Of a stretch of DNA of 64,000 bases, positions 39,301 to 50,900 are shown piece after piece. The stretch is taken from the NCBI GenBank assembly GCA_003864495.1, contig ML133480.1:209449-273448 (forward strand), in the 5' to 3' direction. This DNA is from Nemopilema nomurai (taxonomy: Eukaryota; Cnidaria; Scyphozoa; Rhizostomeae; Rhizostomatidae). Both the position numbers and the translations under genes were made by a program. The stretch's first letter is position 1. Each line of letters opens with the position of its first letter. The notes below the pieces were generated by a model. It saw nothing but the letters and a program-made list of their open reading frames with translations, ran no database searches and had not been told where the DNA came from.

Positions 39301-42300
39301 TAAGATTATGTCTAGTTCAATTTCATTGAAAAATAAAGACAATCATCAATAATAGGCTAGAGCAAGCTCCATAATCCACTATAAATATGCCTCATATATC
39401 AACATATACCTTGCTATTTTTATTACATTAAACAAAACTTAAATTCTGAGGCTAATATTGAAAAGAAATTATGAAGATCGTCAAGGCTATCTTGATTTAT
39501 TCAAACATTTCAGACACTCTTTTCAGCAGCTGAGCCCAGAGAAACATCAAACTCAACTAAAAAAAACACAGCTAAGGCCTCTTAACAAATAATCGAAGCT
39601 ATTGAGACAAATTTGCTTCAATGAACCAATTTCATTGAGAAAAATATATTGCTACCTAAAAGGTTTATACTTCAAGGGTTGAAACAGCAAATGCACAGGG
39701 CAAGTCATTTTGTCAGATAGATACTTCTTAAAGAGCATTGATAGAATGAAACTTTGATAAAGACTGATACTTACCAAAATACATATTTCACTATCAACTA
39801 CAACTTGCTTGATATATGAGTCCTCTGAAATATCAAGAAGAGACTTCTTCAGAAAGGTCAGAAGTGTAGAATAACACATGAAATATTACTTCAGTCTTAG
39901 ATGTCAAGCAAGACTTCAGAGCAAGTTACGGTGAAACAACGACTTCAACTTACCAATAGTTGGGTCATAGTCTTCTACAAAACTGTAAAGAAAAGTGCGC
40001 AAATATCATGAATTTCGTAAATCCTTATTCATGAGAAAACAAGCTGATAATGTTTTTCGAGCAAAATATACAAAGACATTATCATTGTAATACAGTATGT
40101 ATCTAAAAAATTTTTACTTTACACAAACCTAATAATATAAAAAATTCACAGCCCTCCACTTTTGTGCTAGTGATAGTAAAAGTTGTCAATCCTCAACCAA
40201 AAAATAACACTGTATTTTTACATAATTTCGTCTAACACCCCTTAAGAAATGTGGTAGTGCTGTGAAAAATTAAAGATGGAAAATAGCTGTTAGACAATGA
40301 ATTAAAGGATCTACCAAAAGGATGTTTTTCAAAAGACAAGATATTACTGATATTACTGTACAAGAAATCAAAATTTCATTAAATATATGTATTGCTACAG
40401 ATGAAATATGGAAAAAATTATCAAAATTTCATTAAATATATGTATTGCTACAGATGAAACATGGAAAAAATTATGCAAACTTAGACAACATACTGGTTTT
40501 GTATCAACTGAATTGTTAAAGCACTCTTTCCAACACCTCCAGCTGAAAAAAATTGAATATATTGCTAAACACAATCACCACCAAATATATTAGTGTGCAA
40601 GAGGAAAGCATGTCAAAAATAGCTCTCTTGCACACACAAGTGTGTGGCACTGAATAAATGTTTGAACTGATATATGAAATTTTGTGGAAAGGACAATTAC
40701 AGAACTATTTCTCAGTTTAAATGTGTTGAAATTGCTGCTACTTCCTATCATTTCCTAATATTTCCTATTAAAAAAAATAGGAAATATTGTAATTTCTTGT
40801 GTAGAGGCCATCCTAGTTGTGTGTAGCGAGTTAATACCCTCAGTGACCCAGCCATGTGAAACTGAACAAAGCTCAATTTGAATAGAAAGGTCTCGTCACC
40901 TGATCCTAGCTGGAAGTTGTCAAAAGCGAAAGAATGATAGCTATTCTTCATTGCTAAGAAACACTTGAACTTGGCCACATTCAGGTTTCTTTTCTTTTTG
41001 ATTCACATGATCACTAATCCACATGCTTAATGTGAGCACTTTATGATCTTTCTGCATAACTTACAGCGTAAATAGCATAAATACAGATTCAGAAATGATA
41101 AAAAAATCTGTTGGTCACACAAGTTCCACAACACTTAATACTTCAAAACACCTCAAAGCACCTATCATATTACTGTAATTGCAAGCAAAAGTATTTATGT
41201 GATGGAATGCTTTGAACTTCAAAATACCTCAACATGTGGAAATTTAAAAGGGCAGAAGAAAGACTTAAATTCTGTTAACAGAGATAAAAGCACATGAGTA
41301 AAAAGTAATATGCTAAAAATCAACATAACAAGAAGAGTTGCATCTTTATAAACTTTTTAGCTGTAGAAGTTATTTTACTCGCTAAAAAGGCAAAATGTAA
41401 AATCAATTTATTTAAAGGCAAGATCCTCAGTTGTGCAAGAAAGGTTTTTCATAATTTTTGGTTCTGTTTTCCCAAAAAACACAAATGCCCTCTATTCACC
41501 AGCCATAGAAAAAGTTAACACTGAATTAAAAGATAAACAAATCAATATGCTTGAAATTACTGACCCTGCAAAATCATTGTAAGGCCTCTGTAATCCCCAA
41601 ACTAGCATACATTTTTAATGGATATGAGTTGAATAAAAATGAAATGCAATACTTTCACATATGAGAACTTCTAAGTCACACTAGGTTTTCTAGATTTTGT
41701 GACATGAGAGAGTAACCATACATCAATCTGCCAAATAATGCCAAATTTGCATCAAAGTGTAATTGATGGTGCAAATTTGATATTAAAATGCAGGTACCTA
41801 TAGTTTCAAGCTATGAATATCAAACATAAAATAAAGATTTCTGAGGAGCACATCATAAAAATCAATAAAAGCAAATTAAAAGATTAAAGATATCTTTCAT
41901 AGATATCACCTAAAAAGGTTAAGTCTCTAATGGGCCTAACCTCTTCTTATTGTATAGTCATATATTCTGGGCATACATTTGACAAAGTTAGTGTTTATCA
42001 AACTGCATATATACCTGTAACAAATTTATCATGTCTGCTAAAGTGGCATGTGATCTGCAAATCTAAACTATTATGCTTTTTATGCCCTTCTGCTAGATTC
42101 TTGTTCTTTAATGAATGTTTGTAAAGTTTGCTAATGAATCAATGTTTTCCTGGCAACATTAATACCTTAAAAAGTCTCTTAATCTTCTTTCATTACATAA
42201 AAAGTAACTGGTTTGTGTTAAAAAAATTCAAGGAGCCAAACACTCCTGAACACTAGACTGCACTAGATGAACAACAGATAAGCATTTATGAAATTTAAAG

Positions 42301-43135
42301 TATTAGTTTACTTAAAAAAGAATTGAATTCATTTCTTGCCTCTTATACTTAAAATATTCATAAATTTACTACCTTTTCATCAAATATCAGTCTACAGAAA
42401 ATTAACAAGGGAAACAATTGTTTGTGCTTAAGATCTTGGATGTAAAATCTTATTACTAATCTTTTCTTATTTCCTAGACTTCAATTCACTCTTACAAACA
42501 TCTTTCCCCTCCAATTTCACCATTGTTTACATATTATTATTAAAATCAGATCAAATGTTTTAAACGTTTCCAGCCCTACTCTATAGGAAACTAATGGTGG
42601 GATTTGCAACTTAAACATTCTGTTGGGTGGAAAAAAAAGCAAAATACCAATTGGCGAAATCAGTCCTGCTCTTGCTTTTTTAAAAAATGATTTCAGACTT
42701 TAAACTGATGTCAAAAGAACAACTTTAAAGGGCGTTATGGTTACATTTGCGAAAATATTGCAGTCATAGTTACAAGCTGTTGATCTTGAAAACAGGCGTA
42801 ATTAGCATTTCACTGGCTTTTAAACCTTGAAGGTAACTTAGTTCCAAGGATACGAGCTAGAGCAGCGAACGTTCAAAACTTAGGATAAATCTGTTATCTG
42901 CGGTAAAGTTTAGATAAATAACGGAAACAAACTCTACTGCAGATTTGCCACATATGTGAATTTCTCCAACGGATGACACCATTTAGGCCCACCCCGGTAA
43001 CACCCGGAAAATTCTTGTTACGAAAGACGATCTCGCGGAAAACACGAGAGAACATATGTTCAACCAGTGTTGTTAAAATTTGCAAATCGTACCTCCTACG
43101 ACAACCATCTTGTATTTCGACGGATCTGCAGACAT
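36362..43135 (-). CDS. RAS: Ras family small GTPase
   Basis: Ten exons: 43135-43093, 40542-40494, 39982-39954, 39824-39775, 38990-38956, 38485-38383, 37895-37856, 37565-37447, 37109-37068, 36430-36362; 192 aa. Membrane-bound GTP switch that passes receptor signals to kinase cascades. Seen: start [20 protein letters not shown] (P-loop; four residues longer than H/K-Ras before the loop), effector YDPTIEDSY, switch [13 protein letters not shown] with the catalytic Gln, NKVD, ETSAK, a basic hypervariable tail and the CaaX box CVVL. Final Leu predicts geranylgeranylation. No second Cys is present just upstream, so a polybasic stretch, not palmitoylation, would assist membrane binding. The P-loop glycines and Gln are normal. 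Intron 1 (43092-40543) is the longest. All junctions are GT-AG. Confidence 0.97.
36454..36759. repeat. 18-base minisatellite in the last Ras intron
   Basis: Seventeen copies of an 18-base unit (GATGATCGTGGAACACAT and variants) start every 18 bases from 36454 to 36742. The unit's last base alternates T,T,A through the first nine copies, giving a 54-base higher-order period. The array ends about 20 bases before the final-exon acceptor on the minus strand. Because 18 is a multiple of three, long open frames appear in several frames on both strands; none has other coding support. Confidence 0.95.
40368..40474. repeat. 54-base tandem duplication in Ras intron 2
   Basis: Two adjacent near-identical copies (starting 40368 and 40422) contain TTCATTAAATATATGTATTG and TACAGATGAA. 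They lie immediately 3' (minus strand) of Ras exon 2, whose donor is at 40493. Confidence 0.9.
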
Positions 43136-44924
43136 CTTGCACTAGTTAACTTCGTTGTGCGGACAATCGTTTCGCCTGGATTTCATATGGGCCTATCCCA
43201 GCCCAACCTGCGCTTTCTGACACAATGAAGTTTGGTAGACAGGGTTTACTTCGCTATCGACGACTGAATCTAAATATTTACCCAGCGATGTAAAAAATAA
43301 CAAAATATACGCCCTCCTTCTGGCTCTTTGTTTGTTAGAGTAGAGTTTTTATAGCCGTCCGCTCTACTTATGCTGAACAAGAGCTGGCCTTTATATAATT
43401 CTAATTCTTTCGACCAATTAGCACGTGAATTGGGGTCATACTGCTAGAACCAGTCTTCTTTGGGAGGGGCATTGTCAATGCCCAATCGCTTTTCCATCCA
43501 CATACCGTATCAAAATGGATGGAATCACTCCAAGTTGCAACTAAATGTTCAATTATGAAATAAAATTAAGTGCTAGTGCGATCAGAGGGTTTAATGTTGC
43601 GGGAAGCAGCATGTATTTCGTTTTTTAATTGGATGCATTACACAGTATAGGGACTTCTCTGGCACTTTTCATTCTTTATTTGATGTCACCATATCATTTA
43701 AGGCTCTTGTAAGCCAATTTGTACGACAAAATTCCAAAGTAACTTTTCAGTTACTGAAAATCAACCTAAAATTCAAACATCAGGAAACAAGGGGGCAAGC
43801 GATTGCCCCCCGGACACCCGGTCTATGTAGCCCTCTGCATGAACTTCACGCCCAAGGTATCTAGGTCGAATTTAAAGAATTATACCTGCATAAATAACCC
43901 TTTCATGAAATCGATTTTTCCTCTCTGAAAGCTGGCATAAGCATTGGAAGAGTTTGTTGCAAGCTTGACAAGATTGCCGAGTGGAACTTCTCGAGTTAAA
44001 TATCACTCAATAGACCATTTACAAAACTGTTTTTGAATTTAATTTTTTTTGCTTACTCAAAATGGGTCGCAGCAAAACGATTCTTGCCTCAACTGACAAG
44101 AGCATTCTAGAGTGATTCAGTTTGCTCTGCATCTGTGCATGTTTCCATCGGGTGCATTTTCACGGAGATTTTTAGGTGCTTTCTATTGGTCATTGTCTTC
44201 TATCATAGTCTGTAATTGCCACATGTGGCATTTTATTCATGGCATCAAGATAATCTGAATGAAAGGTGAAAAAGCGTTTCACCATTTTTTACAAATTGAA
44301 AACCAGCAACACTCCAGCCTAAAGAAGTAGGGACTATCCATCTGGTCCTTTGAAAGGCAAGCCACTACTTGACCGATTGATTCAGTGCTAACTATGCTCA
44401 ACAAAATTGGCTTTTGATTCATTTAGTCTTCTGACGGGCTCAAAACTGGCTATGTACGTTCTTTTCCCGCAAATGGTGGCTGGTCTCACGCTGCTATAAA
44501 CAATATAGCAGCATAAATATATATATAATATATAAATATATAGCAATAAACTAGCACACATGATACCAATTTCAGCAGTTGATAAATATTATAGTTACAT
44601 AAGCTTAAGCGTCATTCAGTGGAAGCTTTAACAAAGTCTGTAAGGGCAATTACCCTTGCAAGGGTATTGATAACTGCTATACTGGAACAATGGCTCTTTC
44701 TTATTTTCTTGTCTAAGAACGTTATATGAAACCTTATCCTACTTGCGTATAAAAAACAAGTTAAATAAAATTAGTTATGATACAAGGCAAATTAATGAAT
44801 AATACAGGTTGTAAAAATTCATTTTAAAACAGGAAATTTACAACTGACTAAAAATAGTATTAATAATAATTAGAAAGTTACAAGTTGAAAATTAATTGAT
44901 ATCTTGAAATTGTGGCTGCCTTCT
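43136..44924. other. Intergenic between Ras promoter and EGF gene end
   Basis: Holds the Ras upstream region. A TATATAA on the minus strand near 43393-43399, about 260 bases before the Ras ATG, may be a TATA element, but the 5' end is unknown. A C/G-rich segment at 43788-43835 (GGGGGCAAGCGATTGCCCCC, a palindrome) resembles a dispersed repeat. Around 44510-44545 is AT-only sequence. Confidence 0.45.
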
Positions 44925-47900
44925 TTAAGCCTCGCTCGTTCCTTTGCCGCACTTCTTGAGTCTGAAAGTAAATGAAAACTGTTTGTAATATTTTAATAAG
45001 AAGATACATTCTCACAACTAGATCCCTTTTTCATAATAAAAAAATCATTGTAAAAACTGGAGGTAGCTGTGCAGTGCTATTGAAATAATAAAGGGGGCTC
45101 TTGCACAAAATACTGCAAGAAAACAATAGAAAAATTATAAATTTGCCAATTTTTGGCATCAACAAGGAAGCGTATTCCCCCCCCCCCCCTGAGCCCCTTA
45201 ACCCGACAAACGACTGGACATTTTCACTGAACATGCACTGGACAAATGTCCAGCGTAAATGTTGCGTCGTTTTGCCACCTTGTCCAGTCTTGTTCAGTGA
45301 TGTTGAGTGTTGTTCAGTCGATTTTGAAGGTAATCAAAAATGTTCAGTGGACAGGATTAAAATTCTTTTGTTCATAGATGTTGTAGAGAAATGTTCACTC
45401 TACTCAACATTATCCAGTTCGCGCACGCGCAATGAATGTAATGGATTGGATTTGGCGCGAATTTATTTCCATGAAATCTTCACAAGCTTTAAACACCGTG
45501 GAAGAAATGGAATCAAATTAAACTTCAATTCGACGAAGAGCAGGAAAAGGCATTTCATTGGTAACGACGAGTCTTCTGAAGATATTAACTTTAATTCCGA
45601 TGAGGAAAGCGATGGCAGAGAGCACGAGTACGGCGATTTTTACGAGCCTGGTAGGCCTAACCATTCTTCCATAATAAACTCTTCTTCGGACGACGATGCG
45701 GTTAGAGCTATGAACAGTGTATTATAAAAAGTAAAGAAGGTCTCAAAAACTAAAAAAAGAAAGAGCAATAATCCTGTCATTATTAAATGCAACACCAGGA
45801 AACCCAGTGCTGATAAAAAGCCAGGAAATGAAAATTGCAGTATTCAGGAGAGCAACATGATAGAAAACAGTCAGGATCATAGCAACTTTTCGTTTGCAGT
45901 CCATAATCATTGATGTCAAATTGCAAGGATGTCACTATCTCCTTGGCGCCCTGTAGCTAGTTTTCCCGCGCGCACTCTTCCACAGTGCAAAAGTTCACTG
46001 AACAATGTTCAGTCGTTTTGCCACCACCAAAATTTTCTGGATGTCCACACACTGAACAAGTGAGCAATGTTCAGTGCATGACCAGTGTAAATGTCCAGTC
46101 GTTTTGCCGGGGCTTTAGGACTACATCCATGGCTCGGGCGTTCCCGGAGAGCCCAATCAACAATCGACGAAAAAGAGCTTGTCACGTAAAACGCTTGTTG
46201 TGGTGCCTTACTGTAGTAAAGCGCGGGTTGGAATTTAGATACCGTATTTACTCTAATATTCCCGCTGCCGCTTCTCTTTTATTCCCGCCTCTAGTAATCC
46301 CGCTTGTATTTCATGGATTGTAAGAATAATCCCGCCTCTCCAGTAATCCCGCATGCGGGATTGAAACTTTTAGTTGGCATTTGCTATTCTTTTTACAGTT
46401 TGTGTGGGCTTCACAGTCAAAGGTTGAAACTTATGCTAAAGTGAATGGGTTAAATTGCTATTGTTGAAAAGATTATTATTGTCGCTGTTGAAATTGCGTA
46501 TTTTTCGCTCTGATTTGCCACGTTTGAACGGTATCCTCAAGCTAGACCACAAGGCATTGAAAAAATAATCCCGCCTCTCCAATACACCCGCCTCTCCTGC
46601 AGCGGGAATATTAGAGTAAATACGGTATTGAAAACAAGATCATTTTTTCGTTACACGAAGATATAAACGGCTGCATGAAATTGAACTTTGATTTTACGAT
46701 AGCGGAATCGATTTTGTTACACACAATTTGAATACTTACATTCCATAATGAACGATCATGTATATCAATGCACAGACCACAACAACAGCTATAACGAGTG
46801 CCATGATGAGTGTAAGTGGATCTGAGACTTCTGCAAAAGAAACATAGCAGTCATTTAAAGTTGGCCTTGGTAAAAAATGGGAGAAAGGACCATTAAAAGT
46901 AGCAGTGTCTTCGTGATACAAACGAACTCTAAACGAGTTATAGAGCTGAATGAAAATATTCAATATCGATTGCTTGAAGTTTCTTACCTTTGCACGTCAT
47001 GCCATTTCCTTGATACCCAGATTTGCATGTACAAGTGAAAGTGCCAGCAGCGTTGGTACACGATGCGTGTTGGTGGCACGTGTGTGTTCCTGCGGTGCAC
47101 TCATCAATATCCTGGCAGCTTGTTCCATTGCCGTCATACCCACTTTGGCAAAAGCACGCGAACGAACCACCAGTATTTTGGCATTTAGCGTTTGCGTGAC
47201 ACCCTCCCTTACTCACTCCGCATTCGTTGATATCAGTGCAGCTAAGCCCATTGCCACGGTAACCATTCTTACATTGGCACGTTCTTGATCCGGGCGTGTT
47301 CGTGCAGCTTGCGTTTGAATGGCAATTTCCGTTCATGTTTAGGCACTCGTTTATGTCCGTACAATTGATGCCACTGCCGGTATAGCCAGATAGGCACGTA
47401 CACGTGCGCGAGCCAAATGTGTTTTTGCAAGTAGCCAAGGTGCTGTGACAGTCTCCATTGTTGCGAATACACTCGTCTATATCCATGCAAAAGAGGCCAT
47501 TACCTGATCGAGAACAAAGGTGCAATAGCAAGGTGTCAAATTGACTAAACAGGTGTTCATGGTATGATCAATCATACTTTAACGTGGTTTTCGAACTGGC
47601 TACTTATCACATCAGCTTTTGGTGATTTTTCGATGCTCGCATACCTTAAGGAGTATCGGACAAAATACTTTGAGTATACAAAAATTATGGTTCTGATAAT
47701 TTGATGGTATATAAAGGTTTTCTTTTGAACTACATTTTTGAAACACGGTCAACGTTGTTTCTTCATCCCCATTTTTGCAACCCAGGTCGGTTTTTTTAAC
47801 ATATGCATGTATCTCTCAAGGCGCATTCTATTCTTTTTTAAATTGTGGCGAAGGACTGCTGAATGTAAGTTATCAATACCCATTATAAAATTCCTACCCT

Positions 47901-50900
47901 GGATGCCAGAGCCTCAGACAGTCAAAGTGTGAGTAACGGGGGAAGGGGATCGCGGAGGAGAATACTCTCTCAGGCTCTGGCACCAAGGGTATGAAAATCC
48001 TTTCATTATACTACATAAAAAGAAATATACTTTAGAATGACTTTGTTCGTTTCGAATTTTATAGTTGCATCAGAATTCTTTTTGGGAGGAGTGTAATTCA
48101 TTTACAGGCTATAACAAGTATTAATTGCCAATGAATTTCGCAGGAAAACCTTTTCAGGATAACAAAACTTTTTATAACATAACCTTACATAACATAACTA
48201 ATTGTCATCTTAAATACATTATCCTGGCTGAAATTGAAAATTCTAAAATCATGATTTGAAGAAATTGATGCCATCACGGAGCTAAAGATGAACCAGATTT
48301 AAAAACAATACGCAATAATGCAGCATTTCCAAGGACATCGCAGGAAAATCTTTTCAGGATAACGTAACTTTTTAAAATAGTGGAATAACGGACAGGTCAA
48401 ACTTGACATACCAGTGCCTTGTGTCACATCGAATCATGAAAATTGCAGCATTGGGGTTAAAACATCGTGAAATAAATACCTTCAAACCCAGAATTGCAAG
48501 CACATGTGTATGACCCAACTGTGTTTGTGCAATTGGCATTGGAACTGCATGTAGCTGCACCTGAGGTACATTCATCAATGTCACCGCAATTTGTCCCATC
48601 GCCACTAAAGCCAGTTTTGCAGGTGCATGTGCGAGAGCCAACGGTGTTTTGGCACATGGCATTGGACGAGCATCCTCCGTTGCTGGTAAGGCATTCATCG
48701 ACATCGTAGCAGTTCAATCCTGTCCCTGTGCGAAAGAATGAAAATATCAGTGGCAAACAATAGATGAAGCATTCGATCGAAGAAGAAAGGCATACAAATC
48801 ACAAGAAATGTAGAAGAGGTCAAATTTCAAAGGCTATGGGACAACATTTTGCTATTGACCTATAGACAACAATGGTGTCTAAAACATTTGACTATGAAAC
48901 CATTTAGGGGAGGTTGAGCAAAGAGTTGATTAAGCATTCGTCAACGTTCTTTCCCTTCTCTGGTACAGAAGTACACGATCAACACTTATTCGAAAAAAGG
49001 ACGAAATAAGTTTTCAAAATAGTACTGTTATTAGCATCAAGTTAACTAGTCACAGTGCCCAGAACCTCTCCGAGTGCACTGTACTCGCACCAGGGATTGT
49101 TGTGGTAATGATCCATCTAAGAGTCATTTTTGGCCAGATACCAAGATGCTTTAGTTACATTTGAAACTATATACCTGATTCAGAACAATCCGCTTAGCTG
49201 CATTTGAATTTGCCATTTGGTTTAACGAAGTCACAGTGAAAAATTTTCACTAGAATGATCATGTGTGCAGCTAGTCGTAACAATGTCTTCTAAAATAGTC
49301 TTAACGGCATGTTTAATGATGCATTAGATGGCTCATGTAAAAACACCACAAATAACCAAATAGGATTAAAAATTGTTCGTATACAACAGCCACGTGTTCT
49401 AGCAAAATTCCAGGTTATCTAAATATATTTACTGCTATCCAAGGCATGATATCCATCTCCTTTTCGTATGAGTTCCATCCAAGTAAACGACAAGCAACTA
49501 TGCACATGATTGGTTTATGCTATAGCAAACATTCTAATTACGACAGAAAAATCGTAACCGACAACCAAGCATAAAGAAAAATCGACCTCCCTAGGTATAG
49601 CGTACGGTATACATAACTCTCCTTCCCTAGCGATAAACCTTTGATTCTAGATTCTGGCTAACGAAAATTTCCTTGCAAATGCATTTAGATGCTCCAACTT
49701 CTCATTCATATTTTGACAAGCTTAAATGACGATTCAATTGTTCATGTGTCATCATTGACTAATTTTTGCTCAGCTTTATCACACGGAAGATCTATTAGAC
49801 TATGAATAGTTGTCAGTTAATAACATGGCAGCTTTGCGATTCAGTGCAATGGCTTTATGCATTTTTCTGCCACTCTGCTTTGGAAACCTAGGCAATGACA
49901 ATTTATTTGCTCACTTGAAAATGTTGACACATTTTATTGTAAAGAAACTGCTCCTATAGCATAGATCTAAAAAGCAGTGTCAAACTTTAATGGGGCGGAT
50001 ATCATTTTCATCTGCTTGCATGCTTTCTTAGAACAAAATAACCTATCCCAGATCAAGAAAAGGGTTTTATAAATCTCTTTTTGCTGCAACACAGATTCCC
50101 ACGAATGGTCCCATACCTTGAAATCCAGAATTGCAAGCGCATGTGTATGACCCAACTGTGTTTGTGCATTTGGCATTGGAACTGCATGTAGCTGCACCTG
50201 AGGTACATTCATCAATGTCACCGCAATTTGTCCCATCGCCACTAAAGCCAGTTTTGCAGGTGCATGTGCGAGAGCCAACGGTGTTTTGGCACATGGCATT
50301 GGACGAGCATCCTCCGTTGCTGGTAAGGCATTCATCGACATCGTAGCAGTTCAATCCTGTCCCTGTGCGAAAGAATGAAAATATCAGTGGCAAACAATAG
50401 ATGAAGCATTCGATCGAAGAAGAAAGGGCTTACAAATCACTAGAACTGTAGAAGAGGTCAAAGTTCAAAGGCTATGGGTCAAAATTTTCAGTTCAATCCT
50501 GTCCCTGTGCGGAAATAAGCAATATTTGTTTGTGCTTGATTGCAAGAAAGTTTTTGCAACTTCCTTTTGACAACCCAACAAAACACATTTGTATGAGGTG
50601 GTTTCATTTCTTCAACGATGGAAGAACCCTTATGATCAAAGCATCGTTGCAGCTAAAATAGATAGACTGCTTCTCTAATTATACAAGATAGGCTGATACT
50701 TTTTTTATTTAATACCGATGCTCTGCACACTGTCACTTATTGAAAGTCACGTAAAATCTTGAAGTCCCAACTAATGAGCACTTTAATTAGGAAAACAAAA
50801 TTTAGAAAACTTGTTGAGAATCCTTTAAGGTCTCTGCAGGTCATCTGCAACTCATCTTATTTTATTAGCTTGAAAGGGAAATTTTGATCTTACAATTTCA

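Noticed and set aside
46736..46740. Stop codon directly after TATGGAATG as the end of the EGF protein
   Set aside because: GTAAGT at this point is a good donor, and an in-phase terminal exon with a good acceptor exists at 44961, making the whole CDS divisible by three.
50131..50346. Plus-strand ORFs over the EGF exons (also 48494-48709)
   Set aside because: Antisense shadows of Cys-rich EGF coding sequence.
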